A program made the position numbers and the translations under genes. Shown here one piece after another: positions 1 through 8,694 of a stretch of DNA of 64,000 nucleotides (position 1 is its first letter; each line of letters opens with the position of its first letter). The stretch lies in NCBI GenBank assembly GCA_016711925.1, contig JADJSA010000001.1, positions 620,001 through 684,000 of the forward strand, read 5' to 3'. Source of the stretch: Candidatus Methylophosphatis haderslevensis. GTDB taxonomy: Bacteria > Pseudomonadota > Gammaproteobacteria > Burkholderiales > Rhodocyclaceae. The notes under the pieces are model-generated. The model worked only from the letters and a program-made list of their open reading frames with translations, did no database searches and was not told the origin of the DNA.

Positions 1-1423
1 ACCTTTCATTCGGCGCCTTGATCGTGACGAACAACTGATTCTCCCCGCGCCGCACCAGCAACGTTAGGTTCTGACCCTTCTCCACGTTCGCTACCAGTTT
101 GTTGAACTGGTCCGCCGATTTGATTTCAGTAGTGGCTCCTTTGTAGATCGCAGACAGGATTACGTCGCCTGCCCGAAGATCGATTCGCATTCCGTTGCGC
201 ACGTCTTCGACAAGAACGCCCGACTGTACCTTGAGATCACGCTTCTGTTCCGCAGTGAGTTCGGAAAGAACCAGACCCAGTTGATTGGCCGCCGGTTCGC
301 CCTTGGCCGGCTTGGATTTGCGCTGGGCTGCTTTCTCTTCCGGGATCTCCGCCACGGCGACGGTCAGATCGCGCGTCTGTCCTTTGCGAAAGACCTGGAC
401 CGTAGACCTGGTTCCCGGTTTGGTTCCACCGACCATGCGTGGCAGGTCGGACGACTGGGCAACCGGCTTGCCATCGAACTTCAATATGATGTCGCCAGGC
501 TCGACTCCCGCCTTCTCGGCTGGCCCGGCTTTCTCCACCGAACTGACGAGCGCACCCTGCGGCTTTGCAAGCCCGAAGGAATCAGACAGTTCCTTGGTCA
601 CTTCCTGAATCACCACACCGATACGGCCGCGGCTTACTTTGCCCGATATCCGCAACTGATTCTGGATTTCCATCGCGATATCGATCGGGATCGCGAACGA
701 TAGTCCCATGAAGCCGCCAGTACGGCTGTAGATCTGCGAATTGATGCCAACCACTTCGCCCTTCATGTTGAACAAGGGACCACCAGAATTCCCCGGATTC
801 ACGGCAACGTCGGTCTGGATGAAGGGGACGAAATTCTCCTGCGGCAGGGAACGCCCTTTCGCGCTGACAATCCCGGCAGTAACCGTGTTGTCGAAGCCGA
901 ATGGCGAACCGATTGCGATTACCCACTCGCCGACCCGCAGTTTGGCGGGATCTCCAAGAGTAACCTTGGGCAGGTTGGAAGCATCGATCTTGATCAACGC
1001 AATATCGGTCCTCTTGTCGGCACCGATTACCTTGGCCTTGTACTCGCGCTTGTCGGTCAATCTGACGAGGATCTCATCCGCCGCATCGACAACATGCGCA
1101 TTGGTCAGGATGTAGCCGTCCGCGCTTATGACGAACCCCGAGCCTAGAGACTTGCTCTCGAAATCGTGCGGCGTTCCACCGGGCGGCTGACGCGGAATGA
1201 ACCGCTTGAAGAACTCGAACATCGGATCGTCTTCGTCGATCCCAGGCGGCAACTGAAATCCCGGACGTCCCTTTTGCACCTGCGTCGTGCTGATGTTGAC
1301 GACTGCCGCACCCTGCTTTTCCGCCAGATCGGCGAAATCCGGGAGTTCCCGTTGTCCATGCGCTGGCGCAATCAACGCCAGCGTCATCGCGAATGCTGCA
1401 GCCAGCCAATGGCTTCGGCTCAT
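1..1423 (-). CDS. mucD: DegP/MucD-type periplasmic serine endoprotease (3' end outside window)
   Basis: Trypsin-like HtrA protease that degrades or refolds misfolded envelope proteins in the periplasm. The minus-strand frame is open from an ATG at 1423 to the window edge (474 codons, no stop seen), so the C-terminus is cut, probably only by a few residues since the family is about 470-500 aa. A signal peptide (MSRSHWLAAAFAMTLALIAP) is followed by the protease domain with His in TNAHVV, Asp in TDIAL and Ser in NPGNSGGP, then two PDZ regions. The start has a GGGGAGAG ribosome site and overlaps the rseC stop by ATGA. It is the last visible gene of the rpoE-mucA-mucB-rseC-mucD operon, which fits its known role in sigma-E/AlgU control. 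Symbol could equally be degP or degQ. Confidence 0.93.
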   Translation of the reverse strand, partial: MSRSHWLAAAFAMTLALIAPAHGQRELPDFADLAEKQGAAVVNISTTQVQKGRPGFQLPPGIDEDDPMFEFFKRFIPRQPPGGTPHDFESKSLGSGFVISADGYILTNAHVVDAADEILVRLTDKREYKAKVIGADKRTDIALIKIDASNLPKVTLGDPAKLRVGEWVIAIGSPFGFDNTVTAGIVSAKGRSLPQENFVPFIQTDVAVNPGNSGGPLFNMKGEVVGINSQIYSRTGGFMGLSFAIPIDIAMEIQNQLRISGKVSRGRIGVVIQEVTKELSDSFGLAKPQGALVSSVEKAGPAEKAGVEPGDIILKFDGKPVAQSSDLPRMVGGTKPGTRSTVQVFRKGQTRDLTVAVAEIPEEKAAQRKSKPAKGEPAANQLGLVLSELTAEQKRDLKVQSGVLVEDVRNGMRIDLRAGDVILSAIYKGATTEIKSADQFNKLVANVEKGQNLTLLVRRGENQLFVTIKAPNER

Positions 1424-1875
1424 GACATCTCTCCCCGTTTGCGGTTCGGCGCCCCATCCAAATCCCGGACCATCTGCGGCCCCATGCCGACAGCCGTCGG
1501 GACCAGGCGGAAGGCGAGCCAACAAGCTGCCAAACCCACCAGCGAACCGCAGATCGCACCGGTATCACGGGCGTCAACGTCGCCCACGCAGAAAACCCCC
1601 ACTGCGGCACCGACCAGGACCGCGAAAACGGGAACGAGGTATATCGTCAAAGACAATCGGGCCAGACTGCCGACTGGAAGACGAAGCAAGACCCTGTCCC
1701 CGACGCGAGCCCCGATCAGGTTCGGCACGGAGAACTCGCAGTTGGGCTGATGGAACATTTGCGCAAGAAGCGCACTGCGGCAGCCACCCGGTTCATCGCA
1801 ACGGCCACAGCCTCCGTTGTCTGCCTCGACCGCAATAATGGCCAGCGCGCCATCCAGGCGCACGATCCGGAGCAA
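1420..1875 (-). CDS. rseC: RseC/MucC family sigma-E regulatory inner-membrane protein
   Basis: Small inner-membrane protein (151 aa) of the RseC/MucC (SoxR-reducing) family. The N-terminal half has the family's Cys cluster (CGRCDEPGGC, then a later Cys near NCEF), and two hydrophobic membrane segments follow around residues 75-125. It lies between mucB and mucD in the usual order. The start is uncertain. No ATG fits the frame; TTG at 1875, just after a GGATAGGG stretch and 23 bases past the mucB stop, is used here, and a GTG at 1863 is possible. The stop overlaps the mucD start codon, indicating translational coupling. The family modulates anti-sigma activity or supplies electrons to iron-sulfur regulators; which applies here cannot be read from the sequence. 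Confidence 0.85.
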   Translation of the reverse strand: MLRIVRLDGALAIIAVEADNGGCGRCDEPGGCRSALLAQMFHQPNCEFSVPNLIGARVGDRVLLRLPVGSLARLSLTIYLVPVFAVLVGAAVGVFCVGDVDARDTGAICGSLVGLAACWLAFRLVPTAVGMGPQMVRDLDGAPNRKRGEMS

Positions 1876-1898
1876 CCCTATCCATGATCCGGATTGTA

Positions 1899-2867
1899 TT
1901 ACTTTCGCCGCTGCTCGATTCCGTCCCCGAGCAGTTTGACTGCAGTGGCCGGCACCTCGCCCAGCAGGGTCAGGACAAAGTCGCCATGGATCCGTTTGTA
2001 CACGTTGAACGGACCAGAACTGAACACGCCGACCCGCTCAGGATGATTCGGCCGTATCGGTTCTATGAAAACCGATATGGCTGCCAAGCCGTCCGAAAAA
2101 ACCACATGAAACGCCTCGGGCCGATCCGCCTGCAATTTGCGTCGCATCCAGGTGCCTTGTTGATACCCGGGAAGCTGGGCGCGAAAAACCCAGTCGCCTT
2201 CGTGGCTCGGCGAGTCGGTCGCTCTTGCGTTGACGATTCGCCAATCGGCCGATTTGTTCAAAAACCTCGGCTTGAGCTTTTCCTTGTCTACCGGAAAACC
2301 AATGCTGACATCGGTAAACACAAACTGTTCGATTGTCTCGCCACGCTCACTGACCAAGCGTGTCCTCAGCAGCAGGCCGGACGCGGCATCAGCCCACAAT
2401 TGAAGGCCGTAGCGCAGGCCGTCCTTGGGCTCGAGGGAGAGCATCCGGCTGTCGCGCCCGGCCACGCGGCTCATCTCTCCGAGACGTACCCGGTAGTAAT
2501 CGGCGACACTGGAAAGCGAATCGGATAGACGAGCCGGAAAAGTCCGGCGGTGCACCGACTGATCGATGATCACGGTACGTTCTTCGGGCAGGTAGCACTT
2601 TACCTCGCTATTGACCCGGATCACCTCGCGCGGACTCCCGTCGAGGACTTCGAGTCTTTCCCGTTCTCCACTCGCGTCGACCACATGGGTGATGCGCGAG
2701 GTCTCCATCTGATTGCCGCTGGAGTAGGTGAAGGTCCCGGAGTAATTGAGCCTCTGCGTTGCAGCGACGATCTTGTTGAGCCACGCCACGCCGTCGGCAG
2801 GCTGTTCGGCGTATGCAAGCGGCGAGCTACCCGCGAAAGCAAGCGCGAGCGGCCAAATCCACCTCAT
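1899..2867 (-). CDS. mucB: Sigma-E regulator MucB/RseB, periplasmic
   Basis: Periplasmic sensor that binds the anti-sigma factor MucA/RseA and shields it from regulated proteolysis until lipids or lipopolysaccharide intermediates displace it. The protein is 322 aa, normal for the family, with a signal peptide (MRWIWPLALAFAGSSPLAYA). An N-terminal LolA-like lipid-binding region (about 25-200) precedes a smaller C-terminal domain. The ATG at 2867 overlaps the mucA stop as ATGA, so the two are coupled and likely made in matched amounts. The position directly after mucA and before rseC is the standard arrangement. Confidence 0.93.
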   Translation of the reverse strand: MRWIWPLALAFAGSSPLAYAEQPADGVAWLNKIVAATQRLNYSGTFTYSSGNQMETSRITHVVDASGERERLEVLDGSPREVIRVNSEVKCYLPEERTVIIDQSVHRRTFPARLSDSLSSVADYYRVRLGEMSRVAGRDSRMLSLEPKDGLRYGLQLWADAASGLLLRTRLVSERGETIEQFVFTDVSIGFPVDKEKLKPRFLNKSADWRIVNARATDSPSHEGDWVFRAQLPGYQQGTWMRRKLQADRPEAFHVVFSDGLAAISVFIEPIRPNHPERVGVFSSGPFNVYKRIHGDFVLTLLGEVPATAVKLLGDGIEQRRK

Positions 2868-3427
2868 CGCGCGGGCTCTTCGCGGGACTCGGAAACTGTC
2901 CGGACATACTGTGCAACCCCGGACATCCGTGCCCCGGGCGAGTAGGCCTGGTGGGCGATCAGATACTCACGGCCGAACGTGACGCGCGTCGGCGTCAGGA
3001 CTTGAGCTGAGGGGGCGACCGCCGCAAGCGGGCTCGATATCGACTCCCCAACAGGAGCGCCCGGTGCAGCGGCCAAACGGGCGACCGTTTGATCGGGTCT
3101 CACTTGCAGATTGAGGCTCTGCGACACCCATGCGACCGCCCCAACACCCATTACCGAGGCGGCGAGCGGCAAAGCCCAGCGCAATCGGTTTGGCGCCGGG
3201 CGCGTGGGGAACGGGATCACGACGTTCGCATCCGCCTCAAGACGCGACATGACCTTGGCGACCAAATTCGCCTCCAGCCGGGCATCGCCGCGCAAGCTGT
3301 CACCAATTAGGTGATAGGTATCCCAAGTACGCAATGCTTCGCCATCGGAGCGAAATCGATCGAGAAGCGGCTCTGCGGAATCCTTGTCAAGCGCACCGTC
3401 CATCAGCGCGGAAAGCCCTTCCTTCAT
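2864..3427 (-). CDS. mucA: Anti-sigma factor MucA/RseA
   Basis: Inner-membrane anti-sigma factor that holds RpoE/AlgU inactive. The start chosen is ATG at 3427 (protein begins MKEGLSALMDG, 187 aa), not the GTG four codons upstream, because a GAGGTGG ribosome site sits about 8 bases before it and family members begin this way. The cytoplasmic N-terminal domain that binds the sigma factor spans about residues 1-75. A hydrophobic segment near residues 95-115 (WALPLAASVMGVGAVAWV) is the transmembrane helix, and the remainder is the periplasmic part recognised by MucB. It follows the rpoE stop by 5 bases. Confidence 0.92.
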   Translation of the reverse strand: MKEGLSALMDGALDKDSAEPLLDRFRSDGEALRTWDTYHLIGDSLRGDARLEANLVAKVMSRLEADANVVIPFPTRPAPNRLRWALPLAASVMGVGAVAWVSQSLNLQVRPDQTVARLAAAPGAPVGESISSPLAAVAPSAQVLTPTRVTFGREYLIAHQAYSPGARMSGVAQYVRTVSESREEPAR

Positions 3428-3432
3428 TTTGA

Positions 3433-4032
3433 TCACCACCTCTTGTCCGGCGCCGTATCGAGCAACGGCCTCAACTTGTCTGCAATCGCCTCACGCGCAC
3501 GAAAGATTCGCGAGCGGACCGTCCCGATAGGACAATCCATGATGCCTGCGATCTCTTCATAGCTCAGCCCTTCGATCTCGCGCAGCGCGATGGCTGTGCG
3601 AAGCTCCTCCGGCAACGCGTCCATCGCCGAATTCACAGTCTCCCCGATCTGTTTTGATTGAAGCATGCGCTCGGGCGTATTGATGTCTCGCAACTGTTCG
3701 CCATCATCGAAACTCTCTGCTTCTTCCGAGTCGAATTCGGTCGTTGTTGGCGCCCTGCGTCCTTGAGACACCAGATAGTTCTTCGCCGTGTTGATGCCTA
3801 TCCGGTACAGCCAAGTATAAAACGCGCTCTCTCCTCTGAACGACGGCAGTGCCCGGTAGGCTTTGATGAAGGCCTCCTGGGCAACATCCTCAACCTCGGC
3901 CGAATCGCGAATCAATCGAGACAACAAACGAACAAGCTTGCGCTGGTATTTTGAAACCAGCAAGCCGAATGCCTGTTTGTCGCCGCGTTGAGCGCGCTCC
4001 ACCAGTTGCTGGTCTACTTCCCGGTCACTCAT
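3433..4032 (-). CDS. rpoE: RNA polymerase sigma-E/AlgU (ECF sigma factor)
   Basis: Extracytoplasmic-function sigma factor (199 aa) that directs transcription of envelope-stress genes. The sigma-70 region 2 lies at about residues 15-95, with the DVAQEAFIKAYRAL core-binding and -10 contact segment. Region 4 lies at about 130-185, with the LREIEGLSYEEIAGIMDCP helix-turn-helix typical of RpoE. It is the first gene of a five-gene operon with its own anti-sigma and accessory regulators. A match to its own promoter class lies about 110-135 bases upstream, suggesting autoregulation. Confidence 0.96.
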   Translation of the reverse strand: MSDREVDQQLVERAQRGDKQAFGLLVSKYQRKLVRLLSRLIRDSAEVEDVAQEAFIKAYRALPSFRGESAFYTWLYRIGINTAKNYLVSQGRRAPTTTEFDSEEAESFDDGEQLRDINTPERMLQSKQIGETVNSAMDALPEELRTAIALREIEGLSYEEIAGIMDCPIGTVRSRIFRAREAIADKLRPLLDTAPDKRW

Positions 4033-4139
4033 CTACCGACTTCGAAATATTCATGGGCGTTCGCTCCGTCATTCGAAGCGGCGCCCAGTATATCCGATGC
4101 CGGCGAGCCACACGGCTGACCAACTAGCTGGCTTGTCCA

Positions 4140-4166
4140 CAAGACACGACACCAAACAAATAGTTC
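4140..4166 (-). promoter_or_regulatory. Candidate sigma-E-type autoregulatory promoter of rpoE
   Basis: Read on the minus strand, GAACTA (4166-4161), a 16-base spacer and TCTTG (4144-4140) resemble the GAACTT-N16-TCTGA pattern of RpoE/AlgU promoters. It lies about 110 bases upstream of the rpoE start, where autoregulated promoters usually sit. The -10 match is imperfect and no transcript start is known. Confidence 0.45.
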
Positions 4167-4175
4167 AGAGGGACT

Positions 4176-4192
4176 TGCCTCGACTTGAGGCA
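4176..4192. repeat. Short inverted repeat in the rpoE/nadB divergent region
   Basis: TGCCTC and GAGGCA form a perfect 6-base inverted repeat around a 5-base centre, in the spacer between divergent rpoE and nadB. It could be an operator or a weak RNA hairpin. No T-tract follows on either strand, so a terminator is unlikely. Confidence 0.3.
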
Positions 4193-4243
4193 GGTCAAAA
4201 GAAACGCTCAGTAGTTAAGTGATATAGTCGGAAACCTTCGACG

Positions 4244-5863
4244 ATGGACGCCTGCCAGCCCGGTACCGTGCAACAATTCGACGTTCTCATCATTGGCAGC
4301 GGCCTCGCGGGCCAGTCGCTCGCACTGCGTCTGGCAGAGCATAAGAGGGTCGCGCTAATCACCAAGCGACAGCTCGAGGACAGCGCGAGCAGTTGGGCTC
4401 AGGGTGGGATCGCGGCAGTGCTCGATCGCACTGATTCGATCGAGGCGCATATCCAGGACACGCTGACCGCCGGCGCGGGACTGTGCAGCGAAAAGGCCAC
4501 TCGTTTCGTGGTCGAACACGGTCGCAAGGCTATCGAATGGCTGATTGCGCGCGGGGTTCCCTTCACGCCTGATCCCGGTTCGGATTCCGGGTTCCACTTG
4601 ACCCGCGAGGGTGGACATAGCCATCGGCGGGTAATCCACGCGGCAGATGCGACTGGCGCGGCGGTTCAGACAACGCTGACCGATTTGGTTCGCTCTCATC
4701 CGAACATCCGCATCTTCCAGCGCCATATCGGAATCGACCTGATAACCGGCGCCAAGATTGGCATGGCTGATCGAGGCTGTCTGGGTGCTTACATTCTCGA
4801 TATCGACAAAGATAATGTCATAACGATAGCGGCTGCCCACACGGTTCTGGCCACCGGCGGCGCCGGGAAGGTGTACCTCTACACCACCAATCCCGATACG
4901 GCGACGGGCGACGGCATTGCAATGGCGTGGCGTGCGGGATGTAGGGTGGCGAACATGGAATTCGTCCAGTTTCATCCAACCTGCCTGTACCATCCCCACG
5001 CCAAGAGTTTTCTGATCTCTGAGGCACTGCGCGGCGAGGGCGGTATCCTGCGCTTGCCGGACGGATCTAGGTTCATGCCGTGGCACGATCCGCGCGCGGA
5101 ACTCGCCCCCAGGGACATCGTTGCGCGTGCCATCGACTTCGAGATGAAGAAGCACGGATCGGATTGCGTCTTTCTGGACATGACGCACAAGCCGGCGCAG
5201 TTTCTCGTGGACCACTTCCCCAACATTCACGCGAACTGCATGAGCCTCGGGATCGACATGCGGATCGAACCGATTCCCGTGGTACCGGCGGCACATTATT
5301 CGTGTGGCGGCGTGCGGACCGATCTGAACGCGAGAACTGACGTTCCAGGTCTCTACGCAGTCGGCGAGACGGCATCGACCGGCCTGCACGGCGCCAACAG
5401 GTTGGCCAGCAATTCGCTACTTGAATGCCTGGTGTTCAGCGAGGCGGCCAGCACTGATATCCTGGCTTCGCCAAAGCAAACCCTGCCGACACTCCCGCAA
5501 TGGGACGAGAGCCGCGTAACCGACGCCGACGAGTCAATCGTCATTTCACACAACTGGGACGAACTTCGCCGCTTCATGTGGGACTACGTCGGCATCGTAC
5601 GCACGATAAAGCGCCTGGAACGGGCAGGCCATCGGATCAAACTGCTGACCCGAGAGATCGACGAGTACTACAGTCATTTCCGTGTCAGCAATGACCTGAT
5701 CGAGTTGCGCAATCTGGTGCAGACCGCAGAATTGATCGTGCGCAGCGCACATAGGCGGCACGAAAGCCGCGGGCTGCATTTCTCACGAGACTATCCAAAC
5801 ACGCAGGCCAAGGCTCGCGATACGGTTTTGCGCCCTGCACTCACGCGCCGTTCGGTGCGCTAG
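4244..5863 (+). CDS. nadB: L-aspartate oxidase
   Basis: Flavoenzyme that oxidises L-aspartate to iminoaspartate, the first step of NAD synthesis. The 539-aa product has the N-terminal FAD-binding motif (LIIGSGLAGQSLAL, residues about 15-28), the SSWAQGGIAAV segment and the HGANRLASNSLLE C-terminal FAD-contact motif. Together with its length these separate it from succinate dehydrogenase flavoprotein. It is divergent from rpoE, a common betaproteobacterial arrangement. ATG at 4244 lacks a clear ribosome site; a GTG seven codons later is an alternative. A TATAGT element at 4223-4228 may be its -10 box. The 3' end overlaps the convergent ygfX-like gene by 23 bases. Confidence 0.96.
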   Translation: MDACQPGTVQQFDVLIIGSGLAGQSLALRLAEHKRVALITKRQLEDSASSWAQGGIAAVLDRTDSIEAHIQDTLTAGAGLCSEKATRFVVEHGRKAIEWLIARGVPFTPDPGSDSGFHLTREGGHSHRRVIHAADATGAAVQTTLTDLVRSHPNIRIFQRHIGIDLITGAKIGMADRGCLGAYILDIDKDNVITIAAAHTVLATGGAGKVYLYTTNPDTATGDGIAMAWRAGCRVANMEFVQFHPTCLYHPHAKSFLISEALRGEGGILRLPDGSRFMPWHDPRAELAPRDIVARAIDFEMKKHGSDCVFLDMTHKPAQFLVDHFPNIHANCMSLGIDMRIEPIPVVPAAHYSCGGVRTDLNARTDVPGLYAVGETASTGLHGANRLASNSLLECLVFSEAASTDILASPKQTLPTLPQWDESRVTDADESIVISHNWDELRRFMWDYVGIVRTIKRLERAGHRIKLLTREIDEYYSHFRVSNDLIELRNLVQTAELIVRSAHRRHESRGLHFSRDYPNTQAKARDTVLRPALTRRSVR

Positions 5864-6284
5864 TCGGCCAGCGCAACCATATGGCCAGGCGCCGCCACTC
5901 GGCCTCGGTTACGCTGTCTCGCAGGATCAGGACCACGACCGTCCCGCGCCTTCCGCCGACGCCAACTCGAAGCAACAGCATCCATGGCCAGGCAACTGAA
6001 TTCGCCAAGATTGTCCCGTCGGTGCGTTCCCCGGATGAATGCTCCAAGGCGCACTTGCCTTCAGGCAAGAGTTCGATCGAAACGGTCGATCGGCCACTGC
6101 GATTCAATGCATGGCGCCAGATCGCAAGTGCACTGACCGCAACCACCGACACGCAACCGAGCGATCGAATGAATGGCGAAATCGGAACGATCGCTAGGGC
6201 AAGAAGCGAAGCACTCCCAAGAGCCGTCAAACAGGTAGCGGCGAAGAATGACGGACGGATCGCGACCGGTGCGGTGGTCGCCAC
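5841..6284 (-). CDS. YgfX-like small membrane protein
   Basis: 147-aa protein with two adjacent hydrophobic segments near the N-terminus (about 12-32 and 37-57) followed by a short cytoplasmic domain containing AWPWMLLLRV. This architecture and the position between nadB and the fab genes match the YgfX/CptA-like family, whose E. coli member has been described as a toxin acting on cell-shape proteins. Function here is inferred only from the family. It starts 12 bases after the fabF stop on the same strand, so it may be the last gene of the fab operon. Confidence 0.65.
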   Translation of the reverse strand: MATTAPVAIRPSFFAATCLTALGSASLLALAIVPISPFIRSLGCVSVVAVSALAIWRHALNRSGRSTVSIELLPEGKCALEHSSGERTDGTILANSVAWPWMLLLRVGVGGRRGTVVVLILRDSVTEAEWRRLAIWLRWPTSAPNGA

Positions 6285-6296
6285 GTGTGGTGTCGA

Positions 6297-7535
6297 CTAT
6301 ATCCGCCGAAAGACGATCGTACTGTTCGTGCCACCGAATCCGAACGCGTTCGACAACGCTGCACGGATGGTCATGGGACGCGCAGACAGCGGCACGTAGT
6401 CGAGATCACAGGCGGGATCCGTGTCAACGAGATTCGCTGTCGGTGGCGCGATCTGGTTGTAAACCGCAAGCGTCGTGAAAATCGCCTCGATTCCGCCCGC
6501 GGCACCGAGAAGATGCCCGGTCATCGACTTGGTCGAACTCACCGAAAGCTTTCTCGCATGATCGCCGAACGCGCGCTTGACTGCCAGCGTTTCGGCAATG
6601 TCACCAAGCGGTGTTGATGTTCCGTGCGCGTTGATGTAGTCGATCTCATCGGGATTCGTTTGCCCGTTTCGCAATGCCGATACCATGCTACGCGCGGCAC
6701 CATCCCCGTCCTCGGCCGGCGCAGTAATGTGAAATGCATCGGAACTCATGCCGTATCCCGCTAGCTCGGCGTAAATCCTCGCGCCGCGGGACTTCGCGTG
6801 TTCGTATTCTTCGAGGACCATCACGCCCGCACCCTCGCCGAGCACGAATCCGTCCCGGCCAGTATCCCAGGGGCGGCTTGCGCCCTGCGGATCGTCATTG
6901 CGGGTGCTCATTGCCTTGGCGGCACAGAAGCCGCCGACTCCGAGCGGCGACACCGTCGCCTCGGCACCGCCTGCAACCATGACATCCGCGTCACCATACT
7001 CGATCAATCGTTGCGCCTCGCCCAATGCGTGATTGGATGTCGCGCAGGCGCTGACCGTCGCGAAATTCGGGCCTTTGAATCCATAGTTGATGGAGAGAAT
7101 CCCGGAGACCATGTTGATAATCGATCCCGGCACGAAGAACGGCGTGATCTTGCGCACTCCGCCTTCGCGATAGGCCAGATCAGTGTCTTCGATCAGCGGC
7201 AAGCCGCCTATCCCGGAGCCAATGCAGACACCAATTCTTTCTGCATAAACAGGACACTTGTCGATGCCGGCGTCCTTGAGCGCGTCCATCGCCGCAGCGA
7301 GTCCGAAATGAATGAACGTATCGTAGCGCCGCGCCTCTTTGGGCGACAGGTAGGCCGCCATGTCGAAGTCCTTGACTTCCGCAGCAATCTGCGTGGGGAA
7401 GGAACTTGCGTCGAACCGGGAGATCCTACCGACCCCGGAACGACCGTTGGTGATGTTGTCCCAGGCTTGGGCAACGCTATTACCGACGGGCGAGATGATG
7501 CCCATGCCGGTGACGACGACACGACGACGATTCAA
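6297..7535 (-). CDS. fabF: 3-oxoacyl-ACP synthase II (KAS II)
   Basis: Condensing enzyme that elongates acyl-ACP with malonyl-ACP in fatty-acid synthesis. It is 412 aa, standard for FabF. The active-site Cys lies in VSACATSNHALG (about residue 165) and the two catalytic His in NAHGTSTPLGD and SMTGHLLGAAGG. The frame opens with TTG at 7535, preceded by GGAG six bases upstream; no in-frame ATG exists near the conserved RRRVVVTGMG start, so the TTG is probably real. It lies downstream of acpP in the fab operon. Confidence 0.96.
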   Translation of the reverse strand: MNRRRVVVTGMGIISPVGNSVAQAWDNITNGRSGVGRISRFDASSFPTQIAAEVKDFDMAAYLSPKEARRYDTFIHFGLAAAMDALKDAGIDKCPVYAERIGVCIGSGIGGLPLIEDTDLAYREGGVRKITPFFVPGSIINMVSGILSINYGFKGPNFATVSACATSNHALGEAQRLIEYGDADVMVAGGAEATVSPLGVGGFCAAKAMSTRNDDPQGASRPWDTGRDGFVLGEGAGVMVLEEYEHAKSRGARIYAELAGYGMSSDAFHITAPAEDGDGAARSMVSALRNGQTNPDEIDYINAHGTSTPLGDIAETLAVKRAFGDHARKLSVSSTKSMTGHLLGAAGGIEAIFTTLAVYNQIAPPTANLVDTDPACDLDYVPLSARPMTIRAALSNAFGFGGTNSTIVFRRI

Positions 7536-7590
7536 CTCCGGCTCCAGGGCGATGTGTAACTGAGTGGAATATGGCTCTAGTGGCAGGTAT

Positions 7591-7833
7591 TCAGGCTTTC
7601 TTCAAGTGCGCATTGATGTAGTTAACAGCCTGCTGGACTGTCGTGATTTTTTCGGCTTCCTCGTCGGGAATCTCGCACTCGAACTCTTCCTCGAGAGCCA
7701 TCACCAACTCCACAGTGTCAAGCGAGTCCGCCCCGAGATCATCGACGAACGATGACTCGATCTTGATCTCGGACTCATTCACGCCTAGCTGCTCGGCGAC
7801 AATCTTCTTGACACGCTGCTCGATACTATCCAT
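7591..7833 (-). CDS. acpP: Acyl carrier protein
   Basis: 80-aa acidic carrier that holds growing acyl chains on a phosphopantetheine arm. Ser37 in GADSLDTVELVMALEEEF is the attachment site. It has a strong GGAGAA ribosome site 6 bases before the ATG, in keeping with the high expression expected. It lies between fabG and fabF as in most proteobacteria. Confidence 0.98.
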   Translation of the reverse strand: MDSIEQRVKKIVAEQLGVNESEIKIESSFVDDLGADSLDTVELVMALEEEFECEIPDEEAEKITTVQQAVNYINAHLKKA

Positions 7834-7926
7834 TACTTTTCTCCTTCCCTGTTCGGGTGTACGTAGCCGTTCAGTTTACCAAAAAAAGAATCCCGCGCCC
7901 TGTCCGATACGTGATGCGGATTCGAT

Positions 7927-8685
7927 TCAAACCATGTACATGCCACCGTTGACGTGCAAGGTAGAGCCGGTCACGAACCCTGCGTCTGCCGATGCTAGAA
8001 AAGCCACGGCCGCCGCAACCTCCTCCGGACGACCCAATCGTCCGAGCGAAATCTGCCTTAGCAGAGCGTCGCGCTGGGCCTCGGACAACGCCTTAGTCAT
8101 ATCAGTCTCAATGAAGCCGGGTGCCACGCAATTGGCGGTGATGTTGCGCGAGCCCAGTTCGCGGGCGAGCGATCGGGTCAGGCCCGCTACTCCCGCTTTG
8201 GCCGCCGCGTAATTGGCCTGTCCCGGGTTTCCCGCTGCCCCGACAACCGACGTTATATTGATGATGCGGCCGTAGCGGGCCTTCATCATTCCACGCATGA
8301 CAAGTCTGGAGAGACGAAACACCGCCTTCAGGTTGGTGTTGATCACCTCGTCCCAGTCACTGTCGCTCATTCGCAAGGCAAGATTGTCTCGCGTCACGCC
8401 TGCGTTATTCACCAAGATCGAAACCGGAGCAAATCGGGTCTCGATATCACTGATTGCATTCGCGCAGTCAGTAGCTTCGCACACGTCCAGCTTAATGCCG
8501 GCGCCGTCGATCCCGGCAGCCAGGAGCGCTGTCTGAATACCCTCGGCACCCGCATCACTGGTAGCGGTGCCGACGACCCTGGCGCCCCGTGCGCCAAGTT
8601 CCATGGCAATCGCGCGGCCGATCCCGCGTGAGGCGCCGGTAACCAGCGCCACCTGTCCATTCAAAGTGCTCCAGGTCGCAGTCAC
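7927..8685 (-). CDS. fabG: 3-oxoacyl-ACP reductase
   Basis: NADPH-dependent short-chain reductase of fatty-acid synthesis, 252 aa. It has the Rossmann motif TGASRGIG (about residues 17-24), the NNAGVTRD segment, and the Ser-Tyr-Lys catalytic set in ITSVVGAAGNPGQANYAAAKAG. It starts with GTG at 8685, nine bases after fabD; the extra N-terminal residues before QVALVTGAS make a slightly later start possible. Its place between fabD and acpP supports FabG over other short-chain dehydrogenases. Confidence 0.96.
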   Translation of the reverse strand: MTATWSTLNGQVALVTGASRGIGRAIAMELGARGARVVGTATSDAGAEGIQTALLAAGIDGAGIKLDVCEATDCANAISDIETRFAPVSILVNNAGVTRDNLALRMSDSDWDEVINTNLKAVFRLSRLVMRGMMKARYGRIINITSVVGAAGNPGQANYAAAKAGVAGLTRSLARELGSRNITANCVAPGFIETDMTKALSEAQRDALLRQISLGRLGRPEEVAAAVAFLASADAGFVTGSTLHVNGGMYMV

Positions 8686-8694
8686 TGGCCGGTC

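Noticed and set aside
4355..5389. 344-aa minus-strand frame inside nadB
   Set aside because: Antisense shadow of nadB with no recognisable motif.
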